Source: Dasyornis broadbenti
Taxonomy: Eukaryota; Chordata; Aves; Passeriformes; Dasyornithidae
Assembly (NCBI GenBank): GCA_013397935.1
Contig: VZRN01005007.1
Location: 700,321-764,320 of the forward strand
DNA: 64,000 nt
Direction: 5' to 3'
A program made the translations under genes and the position numbers. Positions 1-8,970 of the stretch are shown here, piece after piece. Positions within the stretch are counted from its first letter, which is position 1, and every line of letters begins with the position of its first letter. The notes under the pieces are model-generated. The model did no database searches, had not been told where the DNA came from, and worked only from the letters and a program-made list of their open reading frames with translations.

Positions 1-13
1 TTTTTTTTTTTTT
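1..13. repeat. poly-T run at window edge
   Basis: Thirteen T residues open the window. This could be the poly-A tail of a minus-strand retrocopy whose body would lie to the right. However, the next 50 bases hold no TTTATT (a minus-strand AATAAA), so I read it only as a homopolymer that may extend beyond the left edge. Confidence 0.7.
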
Positions 14-60
14 AAGAGACGCAGGGAGTGGAAAAAGGTTCTTTCCTAGTAAATAAAATA

Positions 61-590
61 TCACACCCATCTCAGGGTGTTGGGATAATGGCCCTGCCCC
101 GGTGCTGGCACCACCAGCACCGGGCTCTGCCTGCTGCTCTGGACTGGCTCCACTTCCCCCTCTGGGTGTGATCCCCCTATTCCTCCCTTTCTCCTCCCAA
201 TCTTCCCAAGAATTTTCCCCTTCCTCGACCCCTCGTGGATGCTCTGCCTCTCCCGGGGGTCCCAGCACCCCTCAGTTGGCAATGCCACAGCCAGAGCACC
301 CCTGCACCCCAGCCTGTCCCTGTGTCCCACCAAAAGGACCCTCAGAAGAGGGGTGGATTTAAAGACGTGGCAGAGCTGAGCCCAGCACGATCCCACACGG
401 ATCATTTTCCTGGAGTGAAAATGTTGGAGCCACTTCTCCTTGTGCTCTGCATTTGCCACATAAACTCCCTCATTTTGGTTTATATTTCGGGATATATTTG
501 CTTTATATGTGTTTACGTGGCTATTTCAGGGCATTTCTGCATTAGGTCTGACCACGGCGCTGCCGGTCAAGGAGCATGGGAATATTGTTC
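61..590. other. unassigned GC-rich DNA with a short AT-rich patch
   Basis: Open frames on both strands here are compositional and resemble nothing I know. Positions 460-545 are AT-rich (TTTATATTTCGGGATATATT) and could be part of a regulatory element. Nothing else can be named. Confidence 0.4.
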
Positions 591-593
591 TGT

Positions 594-885
594 ATGGAAT
601 CATGGAATCCCAGGATGGTTTGGGCTGGAAGGGACCTTGAAGCCCATCCAGTCCCACTCCCTGCCATGGGCATGGACACCTTCCACCATCCCAGGTTGCT
701 CCAAGCCCCATCCAGCCTGGCCTTGGATGATCCCAGGGATGGAGTCACAGCTCCTGTGGGCAGCCTTTGCCAGGTCCTCCCCACCATTTTTTTCTTCCCA
801 ATATCCCACCCGAATTTCCCCTCATTCAGACTGAGCCCGTTACTCCCTGTCCTACCACTCCAGTTCCTGATGCAACTGGGAACAG
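594..885 (-). mobile_element. CR1 LINE 3' end, 5'-truncated
   Basis: Read on the plus strand, this begins with the reverse complement of a CR1 terminus (GGAATCATGGAATCCCAGG). It continues through the GGTTTGGGCTGGAAGGGACC block, CATGGACACCTTCCACC, and CCATCCAGCCTGGCCTTGG. It then enters a diverged inner part ending near CCTGTCCTACCACTCCAG. That order means the element lies on the minus strand. Only the 3' non-coding end survives and no reverse-transcriptase sequence remains, as is usual for 5'-truncated CR1 copies in birds. The subfamily was not determined. Confidence 0.9.
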
Positions 886-984
886 GCACACCAGATCTGA
901 CCAGAAAGGAGATTTTTCAGTCTGAAGGCAACACCAGTATTTATTCTGGTTTTCCATAAACAGCTCAGAACTCCAGAAAAAGAA

Positions 985-1185
985 AAAAATCCAATGAAAT
1001 TCTTTCAACAAGAATCAAAAGTTTGTTTTATTAAGAGAAAGTGATTTGGTTTTGCTACAGGCAAAGCTTAATTCCAGTGATATCGAAGCCTGCTAATGAG
1101 AACCAATCAAACACGGGCACAGGAGATACAGCAAATATTAACAATTTCTGTCACCTAAAACTGAGAGAATGGACTGGGAAAACAA
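985..1185. other. AT-rich island, candidate conserved non-coding element
   Basis: About 200 bases are distinctly AT-rich compared with the neighbours and are not part of a repeat I recognise. The island contains a CCAAT box (GAACCAATCAAA, near 1101-1112), TAATGAGAACC, and CAAATATTAACAATTT. No open frame or splice pattern suggests an exon. The reading as a regulatory element rests only on composition and motifs. Confidence 0.3.
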
Positions 1186-2317
1186 CTCCAGTGTGATTCC
1201 CAGAGCACAGCAGGGGGATCCAAGGAGGATGAAGGTGTGGCAGGGAGGGGAGGGATCTGTGCAGTCCCAGGATCCATCAGGATCAGCTGGCTCCAGGTCA
1301 GGGTGTGGTTTGTGTCATGTTATGTTTGTTTGGAAATCTCCATCCCAGTTTTGTTCCCACTCTGCCCGAGTCCCCCATGCCCTTCTCAATGTTCCTCTAT
1401 CACCACCTCGTCTCCCAGGGCTTCTTCCAGAGCGTTTTCCCTTCAGCTGGGGTCTGATCGCAGAGGAATGTGGACCCCACAGTGCAGCCAAGGACGGGGC
1501 GGTCCCAGTGTGGACTCCAAGAGGAATTTCTTGGCATTCAGTGAATGGGAAACTTCAACTCTGAGCACCCAGGCAGAGATTCGGAACGAGGGGTTAATGA
1601 TGGAGCCCGACCTCCAAAGGATAGGGCATCAGGCATTTCCAAAACCGCATTAAATGGGACACAATGAAATATTGGTGCTATTTCCAGGAACTGGTGGATT
1701 GATTCCAGACCAGGCGCAACTCTTGGCTTGCTCCGGCTTTTATTTGTTGATAACAGTGATTTGTCCAAGACACTTCTCCGTTAGGGTCCGATTCATCTTT
1801 GGATCAGCGAACAGATCAAAATCCATCGAGGTGCCTCTGGTTACAGCATCCAGCCTTCCACATTCCCTCCCCTGCCCCTGCTGGTCCCCACGTCCCTGCT
1901 GTCCCACAGAGCCAGGATAAGTGCCCCTCTTTTGCATGGATTTCAACACAAACCAAGACACAGCTTCTGACCCCTCTGGTGTGGGACGATTCAGCTCTGG
2001 ATTAAAAGCCAAACTTGCCAAATTCCAGATGGAATCTCCCCAGCCTGGCTCGAGGGATGGAGTCCTTGTGGTGACCCTGTGTCCAAGCTGGTCCCGACTT
2101 CCAGGCCCCCATGTCCCTGCGGCTGGATCCCCACAGCACTGCTCCCAGAGGGATGGGATCCTGGGTTAATTCCCAGAGCAGCAGCTCCTTGGGAAGGCTC
2201 AGATGCACCTGAGTTTCCCCGATGGACATTATTTTGTAAGTGCTCCCAATCCTTGTTACCAACAGCAATTTTGGGGCTGGCGATGGCTGCTCAGACCCTC
2301 CCCAGTCCTGAGGCACT

Positions 2318-2390
2318 GCAGACAGTGCAGATCACAGCGTTTATCACCCAGGGAAAACCTGGACCACATTCAGGAATCACAGAGGCCTTT
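2318..2390. repeat. 73-bp duplicated segment, copy A
   Basis: This segment matches 6425-6497 at 71 of 73 positions in the same orientation. It starts GCAGACAGTGCAGATCACAG and ends GAATCACAGAGGCCTTT. The differences are C/A in CAGCGTT versus CAGAGTT and A/G in ACATT versus ACGTT. Flanking sequence does not match. Both copies are open in one forward frame, and both mismatches would change an amino acid there, so the pair gives no sign of coding constraint. The copies are 4107 bp apart. The family is unknown to me. Confidence 0.85.
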
Positions 2391-2817
2391 CTAAGGAGCG
2401 CCATCATTATGGAGCCAGCCGGGCCTGGAGGAGAGCTCTGCCCGCAGAACCCAGCAGGAATTGCTGCTCCAGACTCCCACTGTTCCATGCCAGATCGAGT
2501 TTGCAGTTGAGAATGGGAAGAGATGAAAGCTTGGCAGGCAGTGCGGTGACATTCCCTGTAAAACAAGACCTCCGGGAGTAAAAGATGCAATTTAGTGGTC
2601 ATCCCTCTGCCTCCACACACGGAGACCACACCAGCTCCTGGCACCCTCTGGAGACAGCCCAGGGCAGCGATGGGATCTTGGGCTCAGCCTTCCCTTGGTC
2701 CCAACTGGTGTTTGCCTTCCCATTGCCCTTCCCGCTCAGCCCCGTTTCCCAGAGTATTTGTGGAATGAGAAGCATTGCTATCATGGTTTGCATGCTCGGA
2801 GAGAGGGAATGAGAAAA

Positions 2818-2835
2818 GGGAGGGAGGAGGGCGGG
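2818..2835 (+). other. G-quadruplex motif in a purine tract
   Basis: Four GGG runs lie at 2818-2820, 2822-2824, 2829-2831 and 2833-2835 with loops of 1, 4 and 1 bases. This fits the standard G3+N1-7 rule. It sits in an almost pure purine tract (about 2797-2862), which could also form triplex DNA. Formation in vivo is unknown. Confidence 0.6.
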
Positions 2836-4213
2836 AAGAGAGGAGGAAACAAAGACAGCATTGTTATCTCTTCCAAAAAACTGCAGACACTGGGGCAGGG
2901 CAGAATGAGGGGCTGGGGCTGTGGTTTGCCTCCACATCTGTGTTTAACCTCGGGAAAGAGTCAACAGCCTGGAAAGAAAACACCACACTCCAAGGCACAG
3001 CCTGCCCCAGCTCCCAAACCCTCGGCCTGATTTTCCAATTTGGGGCGCTTGGCTGGGGCCCAGCCTGGATCCCGGGATGCTGCTGGAGCCAGTGGAGGAA
3101 GAGTCCTGGCCCCAGCCAAAGGCATCGCTCCCCTGTCCAGCATGAGCAGCACATCACCTTTATCAGCTCCTGTCTTATCAGTTCCCAGCAGATGCTACAA
3201 GAGGATTTGTCATCCCAGCCCAGCCAAGCTGCCGCGAGCGCCAGGAATGGGGGAACAGAGAAAGGACAAAAAAAGGAGTGGAACAATGCAGTGAAAAACC
3301 AGGAATTCTTCACCGTCTAAATGGGAGCGGGAGCTGTGAATGCCGTGCCAGCTTTCCAGGGTTGGGAGCACAATCTCTGCTGTGGCACCACCGCTCCTGG
3401 TGGAGTTCCCCTGACGCTTCCCATCGGGAGGCTCTGCCAAGTGCTGCCAGCCTCGGATCAATTGGGCTGAAATTTCCCATGTTTGGTATCTCCCTGAGGC
3501 AGGAGCTGCGGGAATAATTCCCTCTGCATGGCACAGCTGTTCCTGGGAGGGCAGCACACACAAAACCCCAGTTTTGCTGCTGGAAAACAGGAAAACAGCT
3601 CCATTTCCAATTATATTTAATTTATCTCCCTGAGAAGTTCTTGCTCTCCCGTGACGTGGAATGGATCCGCAGCGTTTTCCAAAACGCAGCTCTGGTGGCA
3701 GAGATATGTCTCCTGCTTTTTCTATGGAAATCTGCCCCAAATTTGACTGATTTGAAGTGCCTCTGGAAAAAAATCACACTTCCCGTGGTGCTCACTCTGA
3801 TTGTTCCCGCTTCTCACAGCGGGTGCAGGATGGGACAGGAGTGGGATTTGAGGATGGGCAGGGGACACAGAGTGGAGAGGAGATCGTAGAGAAGAATGAA
3901 CCCAGGACTGAAAGTACCATATGAGGAATATTTCAGGGATGAGAGCAGTGGGAGGAGGATCTGAGCCTGGGACCCCATCAGGGAAACCCTGCAGGAGGTG
4001 AAGGCTCTTGGAGCAGAACCCAAGAGGGCAGGAGACCCCAGAATAGGACCAGACCTGGGTGCTGGGGTGGTGCCAGGGTGGGCATGGACCCCCAAAACAC
4101 ATTCTGCAAATGGATAACGTCCCTTTACTCTTTTAGGGTGGAATCAGATGAACGGGAGTGCCTGAGCTCCATGCCCGCTCCCTTTCCCTGTCTCCCACAA
4201 CCCTGAGTAGGAG

Positions 4214-4223
4214 CTATATTTAA
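4214..4223. promoter_or_regulatory. MEF2-consensus site CTATATTTAA
   Basis: CTATATTTAA fits YTAWWWWTAR exactly. It lies in a modest AT-rich patch (about 4205-4320). A 10-mer with this degeneracy arises by chance, so occupancy is uncertain. Confidence 0.3.
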
Positions 4224-5659
4224 CTTCCTCCCTGCTAACTAGAGGGTGTCAGTGGCTTCTCCTTCCTCTCCAGTGATTCAGCCGAGTGCAATCATTCATT
4301 CAAGTGGAAGCGGGAAAATGTAGAGCCAGCAGGGAGGGTGCCTTGCTCTGCTTTTTTCTGGCTCCCGTTTCAGCTCCCTCCGGCTCCAGAGCCCCCCAGT
4401 TCCAGGCTGATGAACACAGACCTGGCTCAGAGCCTCCTGCACGGCCAGGCTGCCACGTGGCTCATCCCTCTGCACTGTAGGGATGGCGGGGACAGCGTCA
4501 GCTGGAGATGCTGGGAACTGGGCAGAGCAGACTTCCGGAGCTGATCTCCCTCGTTTGGATGAGACATCCCATCCTGAAGTACCCATCTGTGAGGAAATCC
4601 TCACCAGCTAAATCTCCATTGAAATCCCTACGTCTCCGCAAAAGGTTCTGATTTTCATGGATCAGAATTTTTCAACACCAACAAAAGAAGACGATTGATT
4701 TGTCGAAAATTCCCCACTGTGTTGGGAGAGGTCTCTGTTGGAAACGCCCCAGGTCCCGGTAGAAACCCCCTCCCATTTCAGGGACCACACCACCCCATCA
4801 GAGGTTACCTAATTGTTCTACCCTCATTAATATTTGGGGGGCTGCCTCCCACCCCCCCACAGCTCAGAGCTCCTGGGTGGCCAAGGGACAGCAACATCAG
4901 CCTGAATGAGCATCTTCCGTGAGGGCCCAGCCACCACCTGGGGCTGTGCCCTCCCTTTAATCCCAGTCCAGGAAAGGGAGAGGAGGGTGAGGGGATGAAT
5001 CTGCACACTCTGGGAAAATCAAAAGGGACAGAAGTGCCTTCCCACCAGATTTCCCCCCTTTCCTGCCCCGTCTGCAGCTGGGGAAACCACTGCCATTCCA
5101 GCGGGCGCAGGCTTTGGGAACGTGCAATTCCATCCCCAGGCCTCCCTCTCCTCGTGGCTGCGGCAGGTTTAAGGTTACAGCAGGCACAGGAAATCTTGGC
5201 CATTTTCTCCCTTCTTTCTGAAACGATTTTTTCAAGGCGCTCCCAGTACAGTTAATGAATCCCTCCCCCGAACGAGGCTTTGATTAGAGGCCACCCTTTG
5301 GCCCAGATTACTTTTCCTGGGGCACAAGGATGCCAATTCCATAAAAATAGTTTGTTTGAAACCTCCAGCTATTGCTGTGCTGGAGTTTTATCTCCACACA
5401 ACTACAAGAAAAGAATGAATTTACCTTTTACTTTTTGTTTTTGGTGGTCACAAGAGACCCCACCCTAAGTCCTGCTGGGTGTTTGTTTTCCTCTGCTGTG
5501 GTCCCATCACATCCCACTGGTCCAAAGACCCTGAGCCCTCCCTGGAGCATCCTATGGGCTCCCTCCAACCCCCAGGATGGGGGTTCCAACCCTGGCACAG
5601 CCCCCATATCCCACCTTCTCCTTTCCCATGAGGGCCATCACCCCTAATCCGTTATTCCA

Positions 5660-5810
5660 TCCAGGCTTCTGGGCTTTGAAGAGGTGGGAAATCCATCACC
5701 AACGGCTGCTGCCGCCTCCTGCTTTGCAATAACACCATTGCTTTGGAAAATCTCAATGAGAATCATGCAAGTTTTATTAAAAAACCAGAAAAAAACCATA
5801 ACAAGGTTCC
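5660..5810. other. AT-rich island, candidate regulatory element
   Basis: This segment holds TTTGCAATAACACCATTGC and CAATGAGAATCATGCAAGT followed by TTTTATTAAAAAACCAG. It is AT-rich between GC-rich flanks and lies outside recognised repeats. POU-like (ATGCAAG) and C/EBP-like (TTTGCAATA) motifs can be seen. There is no coding signal. Its status as a conserved element is inferred from composition only. Confidence 0.3.
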
Positions 5811-6424
5811 CCTTTCCCCTCTCCCAGCTGTGGAGCAGCAGGTGTGTGTCACTCGGCCAGCCTCAGAGATTTACAGCCTGCTCCAGGATTTCTCGGCCAG
5901 CCTTTGGTCGTGGAAGTGTTTTCTGCTCCCAAACAAAGGAGCTGGAGTGAGGGGCCCTGAGGGACACAACAACCGGAGATGAAAACACAAACGCATCCTT
6001 CCCTAATGCCATTAAAACAAAACAATCCAGTGAGGCAGCGGGGCCTGGCTGGCCAGGGGAGGACTTGGAGCTCTCTCTGTTGCTTCTTCTCCTCCCACCT
6101 GGCCCCCTCCCTCCCACCCCCCTGGCAGGAGCAGGGGGTGCAGGAGGATGGGGAGGTCACATCCTGCCCACCACTTTTGTGGCTGGAGGAGCCTGGTCCA
6201 GCCCCCCTGGCCCCATCACCGGCCACTGCCAGGCACCATGACTCAACTCCCTGTGTTTCAGCAGTTTTCCATAAAAATAGATCAAAGCTGTGGCCGAGGA
6301 AAAGCCAAGGGAAGTGGCTTGGCCTGACCTGGTACCACCCCATACCTCAGTGCAGGATGAGGACCAGCACTTATTCCCGTTGTTTCCCACATTTTCCATG
6401 GGATGACCATGCTCTTCCTCCACC

Positions 6425-6497
6425 GCAGACAGTGCAGATCACAGAGTTTATCACCCAGGGAAAACCTGGACCACGTTCAGGAATCACAGAGGCCTTT
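6425..6497. repeat. 73-bp duplicated segment, copy B
   Basis: Partner of 2318-2390, with 71 of 73 identical. This copy is preceded by a fair splice-acceptor-like run (CTCTTCCTCCACCGCAG, ending 6428). A donor-like CTGGTAAGATC lies near 6531, so a small spliced exon of about 100 bases is formally possible. Copy A lacks a comparable pyrimidine tract. It could be an exon duplication, a small dispersed repeat or a local copy event. Confidence 0.85.
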
Positions 6498-6541
6498 TAC
6501 TCATGCCCAGCCCCATCACCACATTTCTTCTGGTAAGATCC

Positions 6542-6597
6542 CTGGCTTTGCTCTCCTGGCTTTGCTCTCCTGGCTTTGCTCTCCTGGCTTTGCTCTC
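6542..6597. repeat. 14-bp tandem repeat, 4 perfect copies
   Basis: CTGGCTTTGCTCTC is repeated four times without change (6542-6555, 6556-6569, 6570-6583, 6584-6597). Perfect identity points to recent expansion, and the copy number probably varies in the population. It lies 45 bases downstream of the 73-bp copy B. Confidence 0.9.
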
Positions 6598-6599
6598 GC

Positions 6600-8030
6600 T
6601 TAACCAGTTTTTGGGAGCAGACCTGGGCAGCATCTTTGATGCGTCATTAGTGGGATCCTTCCATTGCAAACAGCTTGAAGCAAGGAGAAAAAAATATCCC
6701 GAACATTTGTTCCTCTAACACCGATCTCTGATTTCTGTGTGTGGCAGAAGGAACATGTCCAGGACACAGGATCCCTCCCCAGGGCACTGAGAAGATCCTG
6801 GGGGAGAAGAGAGCAGAGGCCTGGAGGGATTCTGCATCCATTGGGACACCTGGATGATCTGCAGCCCCGATCCTCAGGGATGGTCTCCAGCAGCCGCCAA
6901 GCTCGGGAGCAATACCTGCAACAACCGTGGAATGCTGCCTCTCCTGGTCCTCCCCAAGGGCGCTGCTTCCCAGCGGTTTCATGGTTTGTGCTGGAATTAA
7001 TGCTCACTTGAAGCAGCAGCCTTGAAAGAAGGATTGTAGGATCCTCCTGGCAGCGTCAGGGAATGGGTAAGGGCACCAAATCCCCCAATCCTTCAGGGAG
7101 AGCGGTGATCCCTGCTGCCTGCAGGTGCCTGTGGGAGGCAGAGCATTCCCACATGGAGCCGCAGGGCAAATCCAGAAGCATCAGGGTGAGAACGAGTCCG
7201 GGAAATCTCAGCTTACACAGCAGAACTGACGTAAGAGGGGATAATTAGGCTGGAGGTGCCTCTGCCAAAGGAAACACTGGAAGTCCCACTCAGAGAACTT
7301 GGAACTCGTCAGGGTGAAGCCGGGGGGGCATCGGGGACGTGGTGCCTTGGCAGGGACCCCTGGCCGGCAGCAGCTCCGTCCCGACAGCCACACGTCACGA
7401 GGTGACACCGGGGCCTGACAGGGTGACGCATTCTCTGGATGCGATCCCTGCTCCCAGTTCGGCCTGGCACACGGCAGGGCCGGCATCGGGAGGGGGCCAT
7501 GGTGTGCACACAGCTGTGCACATCTGGAAGAGGCTCTGCCAGTGGGACTTCCTTGCCAGCAGCCAACGGCTTGGGAAGAGCCCCAGTGCCAGCTGCTCCG
7601 GCCCACGGCACAGGGAAGGCCTGGCTGGAGGCCCTGGAGAGGGGCTGGCACTGAGGGAGCCAGAGCAGTGGGATCCCACAGCCCCCACACATCCCCATCC
7701 CAGGAGCTGTGGGATCAGCTCTGACCTCACCGCCAGGCACCAGCCAGCTGAACCCGATAAACAGAAAGGACAGGGAAGTCCTCTGGCCCTGGTGAGGCCC
7801 ATGAACCCTTCCCAGCCCTCCTCAGCAGCAGTCCCGGCTGCTGAGACTCCAGCGCGGAAGGAAACACACAGCTGAGAGCTGGAGGAATCAACCAGAAGAG
7901 CTACTGCCACTCCAGAAGCCACAATTCCTGTTTTCCCTGTGGGCTGGGAATGAGCACCCTGACCCCAGTCCCAACCTGGCCAACAGCACCAGAAGAGCCA
8001 CAAATGCAGCAGGGTATCCCCAGAGTGTGG
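6600..8030. other. unassigned stretch, no gene supported
   Basis: GC-rich unique DNA. Positions 7310-7700 are rich in CpG and open in several frames (up to 234 codons on the minus strand, running into the CR1 at 8.1 kb), with no recognisable protein. I see no promoter or RNA structure I could defend. Confidence 0.4.
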
Positions 8031-8037
8031 TGCCAGT

Positions 8038-8202
8038 GAGGTTGTGGACTCCCCATCCCTGGAAGTGTCCAAGGCCAGGTTGGACAGGGTTTGGAACAAC
8101 GTGGGACAGTGGAAGGTGTCCCTGCAGTGGCAGGGAGTGGCATTAGCTGGGCTTTAAAGTCTGTTCCAGCCCAACCCATTCTGTGATTCCATGGTTTCAC
8201 GA
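8038..8202 (+). mobile_element. CR1 LINE 3' end
   Basis: The plus strand reads CCCATCCCTGGAAGTGTCC, CAAGGCCAGGTTGGACAGGG, GGAAGGTGTCCCTGC and CCCAACCCATTCTGTGATTC in the order of a CR1 3' terminus. The insertion is therefore on the plus strand, with its end near 8202. Only the last 165 bases or so remain. It resembles the copy at 61.1 kb in opening and close. Confidence 0.9.
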
Positions 8203-8209
8203 TGATCTC

Positions 8210-8810
8210 TGGAGACACTGGAAGACGAGCCAGAGCCACCAGCACAGAAGTTCTCTGCTCTCCTTCCTCCCGGCCCAGCCCCATCCCTGAACAAGCAGAG
8301 CTTTGTCCAAGTGTTTATGGCAGGCAGGAGATGAAACCAAAGGAAACAAAGCGGCTCAAAGGCTTCAGACCGGGCCTCCTGCTGAGCCCTTCCCGGGCCG
8401 CCCTCACTCAGCAATTGCTGTGTCCCACATGAAAAATGGCAGAGTCCAAATAAATAAATAAAAGTCAATAAATCTCCTGCAGCAGAGCTGGTGAGTGATG
8501 GGGGAATAGAAAAACCTGTTCAAACACAGCGGTGTGTTCCCAGCACAAAATCCAATGTCACGTTCCGGAGCTGAGAGGGGACACTCCAGAGGGAGGAAGA
8601 GAAATAAATACACATTTCCCAACAACTGCCACAGCTTCCAGAAAGTATCAGCTGGTGCTGGTGAGGTTTGTGCTCATGGGGGCTGAGGAGGGGGACCCAG
8701 GCAGGCAGCAAGGAATGCTCAGGAGCTCTGGGATGGGAGGAATGAGAGGGTTCCCATCAAAGCCTCTGGGAAGGTAAATCACAGCAGGAGCGCCTCCGTG
8801 GGCTTCCATC
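8210..8810. other. spacer between two CR1 ends, with an AT-rich patch
   Basis: Between a plus-strand and a minus-strand CR1 end lies unique DNA. Positions 8425-8480 are AT-rich with three overlapping AATAAA words (AAATAAATAAATAAAAG). These could serve as polyadenylation signals, but no upstream gene can be identified. Confidence 0.3.
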
Positions 8811-8812
8811 AG

Positions 8813-8970
8813 AGAATCATGGATTGGCTGGGGTTGGCAGGGACCTTTAAAGACCATCCCATCCCATCCCATCCCATCCCATCCCATCCCATCCCTTGCC
8901 ATGGTCAGGGACACCTTCTACTGTCCCAGGTTTCTGCAAGCCCCATCCAACCTGGCCTTGAATCCTTTTC
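8813..8970 (-). mobile_element. CR1 LINE 3' end interrupted by a CCATC expansion
   Basis: AGAATCATGGATTGGCTGG, GGCAGGGACCTTTAAAGACC, then TTGCCATGGTCAGGGACACC, TTCTACTGTCCCAGG and CCATCCAACCTGGCCTTGAA mark a minus-strand CR1 end. Where an ordinary copy has a short 'catccagtcccactccc' type stretch, this one carries an expanded (CATCC)n run (8855-8895). The repeat appears to have grown from within the element. Confidence 0.88.
8855..8895. repeat. (CATCC)n microsatellite inside CR1
   Basis: About eight CATCC units lie between the AAAGAC and TTGCCATGG blocks of the surrounding CR1. The CR1 body itself supplies the CCATCC seed. Confidence 0.95.

Larger units (their letters stand above)
1200..5650. 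other. unassigned stretch, no gene supported
   Basis: GC-rich, non-repetitive DNA. It contains the first copy of a 73-bp repeated segment (2318-2390), a G4 motif (2818-2835) and an MEF2-type site (4214-4223), all listed separately. Small AT-rich patches lie at 1645-1800 and 3600-3780. Frames up to 181 codons are open on either strand, but none encodes a recognisable protein. A long intron or intergenic DNA is the simplest reading. Confidence 0.4.

Noticed and set aside
6429..6532. Small spliced exon defined by an acceptor at 6428 and GTAAG near 6531
   Set aside because: Signals are plausible but common. Without transcript evidence or a coding match it was kept only as a remark on the 73-bp repeat.
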